From Actinomycetota bacterium (lineage in GTDB: Bacteria; Actinomycetota; Acidimicrobiia; IMCC26256; PALSA-610): 64,000 nucleotides of DNA. Location of the stretch: contig PLBO01000145.1 of NCBI GenBank assembly GCA_003134555.1, positions 1-64,000 of the forward strand. The letters run 5' to 3'. Positions 26,187 to 36,000 of this stretch are shown here, one piece after another. The notes under the pieces were generated by a model, which saw only the letters and a list, made by a program, of their open reading frames with translations, was not told the origin of the DNA and did not search any database. Numbering within the stretch: position 1 is the first letter of the stretch; each line of letters begins with the position of its first letter. The translations under genes and the position numbers were made by a program.

Positions 26187-26855
26187 GTGACTTCCGGCGT
26201 CGTGCGCGTGTTCTCGGTCGATCTCGACCCACGCGCCGACGTCGTCGAGCGCCTCGACGCCATGCTCGCGCCCGAGGAGCGCGATGCGCCGGCGCCGATC
26301 CGGGTCGCGCGCGCCACGACGCGTGTCGTGCTCGGCGACGCGCTCGGTATGGACCCGGATCGGGTACCGATCTCGCGGCGATGCGCACACTGCGGTGACC
26401 CGACGCACGGCCGTCCGACGGTCGCCGGTGACGATCGCGTCTCGTTCAGCCTCAGTCATTCGCGCTCGTTCGGGGTCATCGCCCTTGCCGACGGCGACGT
26501 CCGGGTCGGCGTCGACATCGAGGACGTGAGACCGCGCCTCCGTCTTGGCGCGCTCGCGGCGCGCGTGCTGAACGACGAAGAGCATGCGGCTTGGCTCGCG
26601 ATCGAGAACGACGACGAACAGCTCCGCTCGTTCCTACGCGCGTGGACGGCCAAGGAGGCGTACCTCAAGGCCCTCGGCATCGGTATCGCCACCCGGCTGC
26701 GCGATGTGCCCGCGTTCGTGAAGGGCTGGCGGACGTGCGAATTGAGCGTAGGAGACACTCGGATCGCCGCGCTGGCCGTCGATCGAACCGACTTCGCGGT
26801 CGATTACGCGCGTCTCGCGCCGGTGGCTACGTCGAGTGGCGGAACTGCAGGCTGA
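26187..26855 (+). CDS. 4'-phosphopantetheinyl transferase (Sfp type)
   Basis: A 222-residue protein that would load phosphopantetheine from CoA onto carrier proteins. The two Mg-binding motifs are visible: VGVDIEDVRPR at about 109-119 and FLRAWTAKEAYLKALG near 150-165. The upstream part has CAHCGDPTHGRPTV and SFSLSHSRSFG, standard for Sfp-type enzymes. GTG start. The 3' end overlaps the converging AlkB gene by 29 bp. Confidence 0.92.
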   Translation: MTSGVVRVFSVDLDPRADVVERLDAMLAPEERDAPAPIRVARATTRVVLGDALGMDPDRVPISRRCAHCGDPTHGRPTVAGDDRVSFSLSHSRSFGVIALADGDVRVGVDIEDVRPRLRLGALAARVLNDEEHAAWLAIENDDEQLRSFLRAWTAKEAYLKALGIGIATRLRDVPAFVKGWRTCELSVGDTRIAALAVDRTDFAVDYARLAPVATSSGGTAG

Positions 26856-27495
26856 CGCGCGCGCCGGCGCGGGCGACTTTCGGCACCGAGTGCTCCCATG
26901 TCCTCCCGGCGGTGCCGCCCATCACCAAGAGGTCGCCGGGCAGCAAGGGGAACGCGTGTGATCGGCCTTGCGGATCTCGCCGCTCGCGCGGGCGCATGCG
27001 GAGCGTGCGCGCCGATCCGAGCGAGACGATCGCGACGACGGGCTCGACGATCGCGGGATCGATGCGATCGGCATGCCAGGCGACGCTGTCGCGGCCGTCG
27101 CGATAGAGCGCGGCGCCTACCGCGTCGAACGCGCGGCCGTAGCGCCCGCACAATGCGGCGGCCATCTCGGCGAAGATCGCGGGGACGCTCGGATCGTCGA
27201 GCGCCCGCCCGTACCAGGCCGTGAGCCGGGGTTCTTCGACCATCCGGTCGTACATCCGCACGGTCCGGTGCTCCCACGGCGCGTGCGCGACGACGTGTTC
27301 GAAGAGCGTGTCGGCGCCGTGTACCCAGCCGGTGACCTGATCCACCCACGCGGCCTTGTCGAGCGCGATGCGGCGCGCATTCGTGAACGACGGATCGAAC
27401 GCGGGCGCGCGGCCCGGGTCGCCGAGCAACGTCGGCTGCCAGGTCAGGTGCGCCGGCTGAATCGACCCCGAACGCACGTTCGCCATGACGCCCAA
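26827..27495 (-). CDS. alkB: AlkB-like 2-oxoglutarate/Fe(II) dioxygenase
   Basis: A 222-residue oxidative DNA dealkylase. The iron ligands are His/Asp in VAWHADRID and His in TWEHSVPK, and the 2-oxoglutarate arginines are in ARAGARVSLQFR. The middle reads GAALYRDGRDSVAWHAD, SLGSARTLRMRPR and LLPGDLLVMGG as in AlkB. It may begin at Met-4 (27486). Together with the AlkA-like glycosylase at 9.4 kb it gives direct repair of alkylated bases. No Ada gene is adjacent. Confidence 0.9.
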   Translation of the reverse strand: MGVMANVRSGSIQPAHLTWQPTLLGDPGRAPAFDPSFTNARRIALDKAAWVDQVTGWVHGADTLFEHVVAHAPWEHRTVRMYDRMVEEPRLTAWYGRALDDPSVPAIFAEMAAALCGRYGRAFDAVGAALYRDGRDSVAWHADRIDPAIVEPVVAIVSLGSARTLRMRPRERRDPQGRSHAFPLLPGDLLVMGGTAGRTWEHSVPKVARAGARVSLQFRHST

Positions 27496-27526
27496 GGTAG
27501 CGGTCGCGCGCGGGTACCGTGACGTC

Positions 27527-27847
27527 GTGCTCGACGACGACGAGGACTACACCGACGAGCAGCCCGGCGCCGATGGCGAGCCCGACGGCGAGGTGCTCGG
27601 GCACGCGGAACCGGCACCCATCGAACGGTTCCGACGGACGGCGATCGGGTCGGTGCTGGCCGCGGGAATGTTCGGGCTGCGCGACGTGCTCGAGCCGCCC
27701 AAGGACGAGACCCCGGCGATCGTCGAGGACTGGGCCGGTGGAGAACCGTTCGACGACCCGATCGTGCTGCGGCTCGACCCCGACCACCCCGAGGACTCGA
27801 TCGTCATGGTCCGTCCGTGGCTCGACGCCAAGCGCCCGAAGCCCTGA
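27527..27847 (+). CDS. Conserved hypothetical protein
   Basis: About 106 residues from GTG 27527: an acidic, disordered start (LDDDEDYTDEQPGADGEPDGE) then RFRRTAIGSVLAAGMFGLRDVLEPPKDE with one short hydrophobic patch too brief for a clear membrane segment, and a C-terminal FDDPIVLRLDPDHPEDSIVMV. The track start at 27485 overlaps the divergent AlkB gene; GTG 27527 is more likely. The pattern is familiar from other actinobacteria but its role is not known. Confidence 0.65.
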   Translation: MLDDDEDYTDEQPGADGEPDGEVLGHAEPAPIERFRRTAIGSVLAAGMFGLRDVLEPPKDETPAIVEDWAGGEPFDDPIVLRLDPDHPEDSIVMVRPWLDAKRPKP

Positions 27848-27908
27848 CGATCGCATCCTGATGGTCGGCAGTCGCGGGCCCGCCGCAGAGGTTCTCTAGA
27901 AACCGTCG

Positions 27909-27944
27909 CGATATCACGGGCGATATCACGGGCGATATCACGGG
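27909..27944. repeat. Three perfect 12-bp tandem repeats with GATATC palindromes
   Basis: The unit CGATATCACGGG occurs three times in direct succession, followed by a fourth partial GATATCC at 27954. It lies between two converging genes (hypothetical and OSBS-like), where no promoter is expected. It could be a variable-number repeat or a binding site for a dimeric protein. Confidence 0.8.
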
Positions 27945-28016
27945 CCCTGATGAGATATCCCTCGCGTGACGCAGTGCGACTTCGTTCGAGACGCCGGGTC
28001 GAGTTCGGCCGGGAGT

Positions 28017-29114
28017 TCAGCCGCGCGGGGTCAGCCGTTCGTGCGCGACGGTGCAACGTGCGAGTCGGTCGGGGATCGGCTCCACTCCGAGGCCGGGTCC
28101 CGTTGGGACGCGCAGCTTGCCGTCGTGGATCACGAACGGCTCCGTGAGGTCACCGTCGACGCCGAAGAACCGTTCCGACGCCGAGCAGTCGCCGGCGAGC
28201 GTGAACCCGGGCAATGCGGCGACGGCCAGCAACGCGGCGCGTCCCACACCGGTCTCGAGCATGCCGCCCGGCAACGCCGCGATCGAGCCCAGCACGCACG
28301 CGTCGTGTGTGCGCTTCGACTCCTCGATGCCGAGGCGCCCGACTTTGATCGCGAGCGCGTCACATGCGCGCCGGGCGATGACGTCACTCGCGACGGTGGC
28401 ACTCGTGATCGTCTCGTCCAGACAGATCGGAGTACGCACCTGCTCCACGAGCGTCGCATGATCGGCGACGGCCTCGGGCGCGCAGGGCTGCTCGACGCAC
28501 TGCAGGGCGAGGCCGTCGATATCGTCGAAAAGGCGCCGGGCCTCGTCGAGGGCGTAACTGCCGTTGGCGTCGGCCGCGAGTGACACCCCGGGACCGACCT
28601 CGGCGCGCGCCGCCGCCAGCACGGCGACGCCGTTTCCGGGTTCGATCTTGCATTTGATCCGTCGGTATCCGGCCTCGACGTAGGCCGCGACGGCGCGGCG
28701 CAGCGTGTCGAGGTCGTCGACCAGGCCCACGGCGACGCCTGCGTCCACGGCCGGGCGTCCGGCGCCGAGCCACCTGGCCAGCGAGATCCCATCGGCCCGC
28801 AAGCGGGCATCGAGCACGGCACATTCGAGCGCGGCACGCGCCGAGGTGTGACCGCGCACGTCGGCGAGGCCCGCGCCGGCAAACGCGCGGGGGAGAAGGT
28901 GATCGCGCAAAGCGAGCCGCGCATCGTCGATCGTCTCGCCGTCGTACGCGGGGGTGGCCGGCGCGGTGCACTCGCCCCAGCCGACGCCCGCGGCGGTGCG
29001 AACCCGGAGGAGAAGCGCTTCCTTCACCGCGGTCGTGACGTTCGCGGTCCGAAAGGGCGCGACGAGCGGCAGCCGGACGCGAAACAACTCGACCTCGCGT
29101 AGCGCGTCGTCCAC
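28017..29114 (-). CDS. menC: Enolase superfamily: o-succinylbenzoate synthase/N-succinylamino acid racemase-like
   Basis: A 365-residue enolase-superfamily enzyme of the MLE subgroup. Catalytic and metal residues are in order: Lys pair in RRIKCKIEPG, Asp in LAADANGSY, Glu in CVEQP, Asp/Glu in CLDET, Lys in AIKVGRLG. The closing GGMLETGVGRAALLA is typical of OSBS and succinylamino-acid racemases. No other menaquinone genes are nearby, so the reaction could be OSBS, racemase or both. Confidence 0.85.
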   Translation of the reverse strand: MDDALREVELFRVRLPLVAPFRTANVTTAVKEALLLRVRTAAGVGWGECTAPATPAYDGETIDDARLALRDHLLPRAFAGAGLADVRGHTSARAALECAVLDARLRADGISLARWLGAGRPAVDAGVAVGLVDDLDTLRRAVAAYVEAGYRRIKCKIEPGNGVAVLAAARAEVGPGVSLAADANGSYALDEARRLFDDIDGLALQCVEQPCAPEAVADHATLVEQVRTPICLDETITSATVASDVIARRACDALAIKVGRLGIEESKRTHDACVLGSIAALPGGMLETGVGRAALLAVAALPGFTLAGDCSASERFFGVDGDLTEPFVIHDGKLRVPTGPGLGVEPIPDRLARCTVAHERLTPRG

Positions 29115-29129
29115 CCGTTCGAGCGTACG

Positions 29130-29168
29130 CGCGATCGAGCCCGGGCACGGGGCCCGGGCTCGATCGCG
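29130..29168. terminator. 17-bp perfect inverted repeat downstream of hupB
   Basis: Arms 29130-29146 (CGCGATCGAGCCCGGGC) and 29152-29168 are perfectly complementary with a 5-nt loop. It lies 24 bp beyond the HU stop on the minus strand and 15 bp before the OSBS-like start. It has no U-run, which is common for actinobacterial stem-loop terminators. Confidence 0.75.
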
Positions 29169-29192
29169 TGAAGAGAGGAGAGATTGGAACGT

Positions 29193-29585
29193 TCAGCGGC
29201 GCTTCGTCGCCTTCTTCTTGGCGGGCGCCTTCTTGGCCGCAGTCTTCTTCGCGGGTGCTTTCTTCGCCGCGGTCTTCCTGGCGGGCGCCTTCTTCGCGGG
29301 CGCCTTCTTGCCGGAGAGCACGGAGTCCTTGAATGCCTTCAACGGTGTGATGCGGGCGACGCGCTTGGCCGCGACCCGAACCTGTTCGCCCGTCGCTGGG
29401 TTACGGGCCATGCGGGCGGGACGGTCGATCCGGCGGAACTTCGCGAAGCCCGAGATCGCAACATCGTCACCCTTCGACACCGTCGCCGTGATCAGATCGG
29501 TGAGCGACGTCAGGAACTGGTCGGCCTCTCGACGGCTCCAGTCGTTGAGTTCGGCGAGCTCGTTCAGCAGCTGGCTCCGGTTCAC
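29193..29585 (-). CDS. hupB: HU-family nucleoid protein with Lys/Ala/Pro-rich tail
   Basis: A 130-residue histone-like protein. The first 90 residues form the HU fold (MNRSQLLNELAEL...DDVAISGFAKFRRIDRPARMARNPATGE), the DNA arm containing RMARNPATGE. The last 40 residues are repeats of KKAPAKK/KKTAAKK, as in mycobacterial HupB, where the tail binds DNA and RNA and is acetylated. GTG start is supported by a good GGAGGAC Shine-Dalgarno. It is single-gene, with its own hairpin downstream and a 200-bp upstream gap. Confidence 0.95.
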   Translation of the reverse strand: MNRSQLLNELAELNDWSRREADQFLTSLTDLITATVSKGDDVAISGFAKFRRIDRPARMARNPATGEQVRVAAKRVARITPLKAFKDSVLSGKKAPAKKAPARKTAAKKAPAKKTAAKKAPAKKKATKRR

Positions 29586-29798
29586 TTGTCCTCCATGCGA
29601 TGTTGGGAAGTTGCGGGGTGCATCGTTACACGTTCCCTACGTCGATGTGGGGATATCAGCCCAATTTCATTGGTTGTTTCGGCCCACGCCCCGGCGAACC
29701 GGCGCGGTGTTCCGCCCTGTAGTGGGTATCGGCGCCGGGGGCCGTTTCGCTCGAGGATCCGGACTCGTGGGGTGGCGTACGCGTGCCAAGGTTGGTGG

Positions 29799-30611
29799 GT
29801 GAGCCCGCCGGTCTTCGTGGACGATCCCGCCGACCCGCGCCTGGCCGACTACGTCGATCTCGCCGATCCCGACCTGCGGCGCCGCGTCGAGGCTGACCAG
29901 GGTTTCTTCATCGCGGAGTCGCCGCTCGTCGTGCGCCGGCTGCTCGAGTCGGGGCGGCGGGTCCGGTCCGTGCTGGTGACTCCCGCGCAGTACGACGCGC
30001 TCTCCGAGGCCTTCGCGCGCGCCGAATTGGACGCTCCCGTCTACATCGCAGCGGACGCGGTGCTGCGCCGGGTCGTCGGATTCGATCTGCATCGGGGCGC
30101 GGTCGCGGCCGCCGACCGCTGGCCGATGCCCGCGGTCGAAGCCGTGCTGCACAGTGCGCGCCGAGTCGCGATCTTGGAACGCGTGAACGACCACGAGAAT
30201 CTCGGAGTGCTGTTCCGGAGCGCGGCCGCGCTCGGTGTCGACGCGGTGTTGCTCGACCCCGAATGCTCCGATCCGCTGTATCGCCGCTGCGTGCGGGTCT
30301 CGATCGGCCATGTGATGCGAATCCCGTGGACGAGGATCGCGTCGATCGACGAGGTGCGCCGGGCCGGCTTCACGACGTTCGCGCTCACGCCCGCCGCCGA
30401 CGCCACGCCGATCGACCTCGTCGACTGGCCCGCGCGCGTCGCCCTGCTGCTCGGCGCCGAAGGGCCCGGCCTCTCGGATGCGTGGCTCGCCGCCGCCGCC
30501 CACCGGATACGCATCCCGATGGTTCCCGGTGCCGACTCGCTCAACGTCGCGACCGCGGCCGCGATCGCGTTCTACGCCGCTTCCGTCAGCCGACCGGAAC
30601 ATCGGCCGTGA
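29799..30611 (+). CDS. TrmH/SpoU-family RNA 2'-O-methyltransferase
   Basis: A 270-residue SPOUT methyltransferase. An N-terminal substrate-binding region (FIAESPLVVRRLLESGRRV) leads to the trefoil-knot domain with motifs NLGVLFRSAAALG, VALLLGAEGPGLS and IPMVPGADSLNVATAAAIAF. It should 2'-O-methylate a ribose in tRNA or rRNA; target not assignable. GTG 29799 is chosen since the track start lies inside the antisense HU gene. The 3' end overlaps the converging ABC-F gene by 26 bp. Confidence 0.9.
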   Translation: MSPPVFVDDPADPRLADYVDLADPDLRRRVEADQGFFIAESPLVVRRLLESGRRVRSVLVTPAQYDALSEAFARAELDAPVYIAADAVLRRVVGFDLHRGAVAAADRWPMPAVEAVLHSARRVAILERVNDHENLGVLFRSAAALGVDAVLLDPECSDPLYRRCVRVSIGHVMRIPWTRIASIDEVRRAGFTTFALTPAADATPIDLVDWPARVALLLGAEGPGLSDAWLAAAAHRIRIPMVPGADSLNVATAAAIAFYAASVSRPEHRP

Positions 30612-32250
30612 TCAGCCCGTCTTCCACTTCGATGTGGCGGGTCAGCGAGATCGCGTTGAGCAGGGCGCGATCGTGCGTGACGAGCAGCAGGGTGCCCGGG
30701 TAGTTCTCGAGCGCCGATTCGAGCTGTTCGATCGCGGGCAGGTCGAGGTGGTTCGTCGGTTCGTCGAGCACGAGGCAGTTGACGCCCTTGGCCCCGAGCA
30801 GCGCGAGCGATGCACGGGTGCGCTCGCCCGGCGAGAGCGAGTCGGCCGGCCGCGCGACGTGTTCGGCGCCCAGGCCGAACTTCGCGAGCAGCGACCGCGC
30901 CGCGCTCGGTACCAGTGCGCTCGCGGTCTCGAAGCGAGCGAGGAGTGGCGCCTCGCCGGAGAACGCGCCGCGGGCCTGGTCGAGCTCTCCGACGATCACA
31001 CCCGGCCCGAGCGACCGTTCGCCGGCGTCGAGTCGCCGCCGCCCGATGACGACGTCGAGCAAGGTCGTCTTGCCGCTTCCGTTCGCGCCGAGGATCGCGA
31101 CGCGCTCGCCGTATTCGATCTGCAGATCGATCGGGCCGAGCGTGAAGTCGCCCCTCCGCACCGTCGCGCCCGCGAGGCGCGCGACGACCGCGCCGCTGCG
31201 GGGCGCGGTCGCGATCTCCATGCGCAGGTCCCAGCCCTCCCACGGCTTGTCGATCGCGTTTGCCTCGAGCCGCGTGAGCGCGCGGTCGGTGATCTTGGCC
31301 TTGGCGGCGACGTGCTCGCTGCTGTTGCGCCGGAACTCCCGGATGTGCTTGTCGTTCTCGCCCGACTTCTTGAGCTTGGCCTTGCCCTGCACCGACCATT
31401 GGCGCTGGCGTTGCGCCCGATCGCGCAGCTCGCCGCGCTGGGCGCGGTACTCCGCGTACTCCTCCTGGGCATGACGGCGCGCCGTGGCCTGCTCGTCGAG
31501 GTACGCCTGCCAACCACCGGCGTACTCGGTTGCCGAGTGCTGCTGCTCGTCGAGCTCCAACACCGACGTGATCGTGCGGTCGAGGAACGCGCGGTCGTGC
31601 GACACGATCATCGCGCCGCCCGCGAGCTCGTCGTGCAGGAACCGTTCCAGGCGTTCGAGACCGGCGAAGTCGAGGTCGTTGGTGGGCTCGTCGAGCAGGA
31701 AGACGTCGAAGCGGGCGAGCACGATCGCCGCGAGACTCGCGCGCGCCGCCTGACCCCCCGACAGCGCCTGCATGTCGAGGTCGAGCACGCGCGTCGGCAG
31801 GCCGAGGTCGGCGCACACCGCACCGACGCGCGCGTCGAAGTCGGCGGCGCCCAGCCCGAGATAGCGCTCGAGCGCTGTGGCGTAGGTGTCGTCGGCCCCC
31901 GGCGCCTGATCGGCGAGCGCGGCCGACGCGCGCCGCAACTTCTCGTCGGCGTCGCCGACCCCCGTGCGGCGAGCGAGATAGGCGCGCACGCTTTCACCGG
32001 CGCGCCGTTCCGGCTCTTGCGGGAGGTAGCCCACGGTCGCGGTCGGCGGGGTCATCGTGACGGTTCCCGAATCGGGCGCGTCGAGCCCGGCCAGGATCTT
32101 GAGCAGCGTCGACTTGCCGGTGCCGTTGGGCGCGACGACGCCGACCCGGTGCAGCGGTCCGACGGTGCACGACACGCGATCGAGCACGACGCGCGGCCCG
32201 AACGACTTGGTGAGATCACGGGCGACGAGGGAGGCGAAGGAAGATGACAC
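30586..32250 (-). CDS. ABC-F family ATPase (ribosome-associated type)
   Basis: A 554-residue protein with two ABC cassettes and no membrane part. Walker A sites are APNGTGKSTLL and GANGSGKTTLL; signatures are LSGGQAARASLA and LSPGERTRASLALL; both have LDEPTN Walker B ends. The linker (QRQWSVQGKAKLKKSGENDKHIREFRR) is the P-site tRNA interacting region of ABC-F proteins. These act on ribosomes in translation or antibiotic protection. GTG 32250 fits the cassette start; the extra track N-terminus reads as noise. Confidence 0.9.
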   Translation of the reverse strand: MSSSFASLVARDLTKSFGPRVVLDRVSCTVGPLHRVGVVAPNGTGKSTLLKILAGLDAPDSGTVTMTPPTATVGYLPQEPERRAGESVRAYLARRTGVGDADEKLRRASAALADQAPGADDTYATALERYLGLGAADFDARVGAVCADLGLPTRVLDLDMQALSGGQAARASLAAIVLARFDVFLLDEPTNDLDFAGLERLERFLHDELAGGAMIVSHDRAFLDRTITSVLELDEQQHSATEYAGGWQAYLDEQATARRHAQEEYAEYRAQRGELRDRAQRQRQWSVQGKAKLKKSGENDKHIREFRRNSSEHVAAKAKITDRALTRLEANAIDKPWEGWDLRMEIATAPRSGAVVARLAGATVRRGDFTLGPIDLQIEYGERVAILGANGSGKTTLLDVVIGRRRLDAGERSLGPGVIVGELDQARGAFSGEAPLLARFETASALVPSAARSLLAKFGLGAEHVARPADSLSPGERTRASLALLGAKGVNCLVLDEPTNHLDLPAIEQLESALENYPGTLLLVTHDRALLNAISLTRHIEVEDGLITADVPVG

Positions 32251-32346
32251 GGCGGCACCTGCGGTCGAGCGGTGGACAAGAGGCTCGGAGGGCGGCCGGA
32301 TCACGACATCGGCATCAAGGCTACCGGGCGCGCGAGCATCGACCTC

Positions 32347-32928
32347 GTGAATTCACCCGATCGGGAATCTGTGGCGACGCTCGAGCTGGACGACGACGGT
32401 GAGGCGGTCGGGCTCCGGGTGGTCGACGCCCGCCATCCGGGCGAGGCGTTCGAACGAGCTCGGCTCGTCGACGTCGAGCTGGTGCGCTGCGACCTGTCGG
32501 GTTGCGACTTCTCCGAATCGGTCTGGCAGCGGGTGAAGCTCGTGGATTGCCGCGCGTCGGCCATCGAGCTGCCGCAGGCGAACCTCCGCGAGGTCACGTT
32601 CGCCGACTGCAAGCTGGACGACGCGAATTTCCGGCTCGCCAAGCTGCAGCGCGTCCGCTTCGACGCGTCGGTGCTCGGCGGCGCCGAGTTCGTAGGCGCG
32701 CAGCTCGCCGAGGTGTCGTTCGACGGCAGCGATCTCGCGGGCGCCGATCTGTCGAACGCGAAGTGCGCCGCGGTCGACCTGCGCGGGGCGAGGCTCGACG
32801 GTCTGCGCGGCGTTGCCTCCCTCGCCGGCGCGACGATCGGTGTCGACCAGCTGGTGGGCATCGCGCCCGCACTCGCTCAGGCCCTGGGGCTGCGGGTACT
32901 CGCCGACGGGCAGGACCCCGACGGCTGA
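32347..32928 (+). CDS. Pentapeptide repeat protein
   Basis: About 193 residues with A(D/N)LxX-type pentapeptides: ERARLVDVELVRCDLSGCDF, QANLREVTFADCKLDDANF, GSDLAGADLSNAKCAAVDLRGARL. This should form a right-handed quadrilateral beta-helix. Some such proteins mimic DNA and protect gyrase (Qnr/MfpA), but length and sequence here do not prove that. The track start is 32272; GTG 32347 leaves a normal 96-bp divergent promoter gap with the ABC-F gene. Confidence 0.78.
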   Translation: MNSPDRESVATLELDDDGEAVGLRVVDARHPGEAFERARLVDVELVRCDLSGCDFSESVWQRVKLVDCRASAIELPQANLREVTFADCKLDDANFRLAKLQRVRFDASVLGGAEFVGAQLAEVSFDGSDLAGADLSNAKCAAVDLRGARLDGLRGVASLAGATIGVDQLVGIAPALAQALGLRVLADGQDPDG

Positions 32929-32998
32929 GGCGATTTGCCTCGCCCGGCCGGCGGCCCGAACGGCGGAGTTAGTTCGACCAAACGATCCTCCTCGCAGC

Positions 32999-33004
32999 TA
33001 CAAT
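32999..33004 (+). promoter_or_regulatory. Possible -10 element upstream of gltB
   Basis: TACAAT in the 160-bp gap before gltB is a near-ideal sigma-A -10 box, giving a leader of about 75 nt. No well-spaced -35 box is clear (TTCGAC is 20 bp upstream), so this is tentative. Confidence 0.4.
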
Positions 33005-33089
33005 CCTTGTGCTCCGCCACGGGCCAATGTCGTCCCGCGGTGGCCAGATCCCAACGGAGCTGACCGCCTGAAACGAGGACGACACCGCA

Positions 33090-36000
33090 GTGGCCGATCG
33101 CGAGCTACCCCCGCTCTACGACCCCCGATTCGAGCACGACGCGTGCGGCGTCGGCTTCGTCGTCGACGTGCAGGGTCGCAAGAGCCACGGGATCGTCGAA
33201 CAGGCGCTCACGGCCGTCTGCTGCCTGAACCACCGGGGCGCGGCCGGCGCGGAACCCGACACCGGTGACGGCGCGGGCATCTTGGTGCAGATGCCCGACA
33301 CCTTCTACCGGGCGACCGTCGGATTCACGTTGCCGCCCGCCGGTGCCTACGCGACGGGGATCGCGTTCGTGCCGGTCGACCGCGTCGACGCCACGACGGA
33401 TGCGGTCGCCAAGGTGTTCGCCGACGAGGGCTTCGACGTGTTGGGTTGGCGAGTGGTGCCGGTCGACGCAACCCAGCCCGGCGCGTCGGCACGCGAGTTG
33501 ATGCCCGCGTTCGTGCAGGTGTTCGTCGCCAAGAACGGTCTGGTCGGCGCCGAGCTCGAACGGCACGTTTACCTCGCCCGTAAGCGCATCGAGCACGAGA
33601 CCGAGGCCTACTTCGCGTCACTCAGCAGCCGGGTCGTCGTGTACAAGGGCATGCTCACGCCCGACCAACTCGAGGCCTTCTACCCCGACTTGCTCGACGA
33701 GCGATTCGAGAGCGCGCTCGCGCTCGTGCACTCGCGCTTCAGCACGAACACGTTTCCGAGCTGGCCGCTCGCGCACCCCTACCGGATGCTCGCCCACAAC
33801 GGTGAGATCAACACGGTCCAGGGCAACGAGAACTGGATGCGCGCCCGTGAAGGCGTGATGGCGAGCGACGTGCTTCCGGGCGATCTCGAGCGCGCTTTCC
33901 CGATCTGCACGCCCGCGGCGTCCGACACCGCTCGCTTCGACGAGGCGCTCGAGCTGCTCAACCTCGCCGGACGTCCGCTCCACCACGCGATCTTGATGAT
34001 GATCCCGGAAGCGTGGGAGAACCACGAGAGCATGGACGCGCCGCGCAAGGCGTTCTACCGGTACCACGCGTCGCTGATGGAGCCGTGGGACGGACCGGCT
34101 TCGATCGCGTTCAGCGATGGAACGGTGATCGGTGCGGTCCTCGACCGGAACGGCCTGCGGCCGTCGCGCTACTGGGTTACCGACGACGACCGCGTGATCA
34201 TGGCGAGCGAGGTCGGTGTGCTCGACATCGACCCGGCGAAGATCGTGAAGAAGGGGCGGTTGGAGCCGGGGAAGATCTTCCTCGTCGACACCGCCCAGCG
34301 TCGCATCATTCCCGACGAGGAGATCAAGGCCGATCTCGCCGCGCAGCACCCGTACCAAGAGTGGCTCGACGCCGGGCTCGTCCATCTCGAAGACCTGCCG
34401 CCACAGTTCCCGCTCGTTCCGCAGCACAGCTCCGCGGTACAGCAGCAACGCATGTTCGGCTACACCGAAGAAGATCTGCGCCTGATCATCGCGCCCATGG
34501 CGCGCAACGCGGTCGAGTCGCTCGGCTCGATGGGCACCGACACGCCGGTGCCCGTTCTCTCCGATCGTCCGCGCATGCTCTACGAGTACTTCAAGCAGCT
34601 GTTCGCGCAGGTCACGAACCCGCCGCTCGACGCCAACTTCGAGGTGCTCGTCACGTCGCTCAATTCGGTGCTCGGCCCGGAGGGCAACCTGCTCGACCCC
34701 ACGCCCGAATCGTGTCGCCAGATCGTGTGCTCCACCCCGATCCTCACCAACGAGGAGCTGGCCAAGCTGCGCTACATCGACGACGCCGACTCCGCGGTTC
34801 CGGGGTTCACGCCGTTCACGGTGTACTGCCAATACCCGGTCGCCGAGGGTGGCGACGGACTGCGTATGGCGATCGACAACGTGCGCACACAAGTGAGCGA
34901 AGCCATCGCGAGCGGCGCGAACATCGTGATCCTCTCCGACCGTTACGCCGACGCGGAGAACGCGCCCATCCCCGCGTTGCTCATCACGGCTGCGGTGCAC
35001 CACCACCTCGTACGCGAGAAGACGCGCACGCGTGTCGGGCTCGTGATCGAGACGGGCGAGGCGCGCGAGGTGCACCACTTCGCGTTGTTGTTGGGTTACG
35101 GCGCGGGCGGCATCAACCCTTATCTCGCGTTCGACACCATCCGCGACCTGTGCCGCGAGGGCGTGTTGAGCGGGATGACGGAACGCAAGGCCGTCAAGAA
35201 CTACGTGAAGGCCGCGGGCAAGGGCATCCTCAAGGTGATGTCGAAGATGGGCATCTCCACCGTCGCCTCCTACACGGGCGCCCAGATCTTCGAGGCGGTC
35301 GGCCTGCAGAAGTCGCTCATCGACGAGTACTTCACCGGCACCGCGTCGCGCATCGAGGGCATCGACCTCGACGTGATCGCCGAGGAGGTCGCGCAGCGCC
35401 ACAACATCGCGTATCCCGACCGACCCAGCGAGCTCGCGCACCGCGAGCTGACCGTGGGTGGCGAGTACCAGTGGCGCCGAGAAGGCGAGTACCACCTCTT
35501 CAACCCGGAGACGGTGTTCAAGCTCCAACACTCGACTCGCTCGCGCCGCTACGACGTGTTCAAGCAGTACACGAAGCTCGTCGACGAGCAGTCGCGCCGC
35601 ATCGCGACGTTGCGCGGCCTGTTCGAGCTGCGCACCAGCGAACGCGCGCCCGTGCCGATCGACGAGGTCGAACCGGTTGAGGCGATCGTGAAGCGCTTCT
35701 CGAGCGGCGCGATGAGCTACGGATCCATCTCGAAGGAAGCGCACGAGAACATCGCAATCGCGATGAACCGTCTGGGCGCGCGCTCCAATACCGGCGAGGG
35801 CGGCGAGGATCCCGACCGGTTCGTGCGCGACGCCAACGGCGACTCGCGCCGCAGCGCGATCAAGCAGGTCGCTTCGGGGCGTTTCGGCGTGACGAGTGAG
35901 TACCTCGTGAACGCCGACGACCTGCAGATCAAGATGGCGCAGGGCGCGAAGCCGGGTGAAGGTGGCGAGCTCCCGGGCCACAAGGTGTATCCGTGGATCG

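Noticed and set aside
26187-26855. A natural product cluster around the phosphopantetheinyl transferase
   Set aside because: No NRPS, PKS or carrier-protein genes are present in the window.
27909-27944. CRISPR array
   Set aside because: Repeat units are 12 bp and directly abutting with no spacers; no cas genes.
32347-32928. Fluoroquinolone-resistance pentapeptide protein (Qnr/MfpA)
   Set aside because: Repeats are degenerate and limited; no feature points to gyrase binding.
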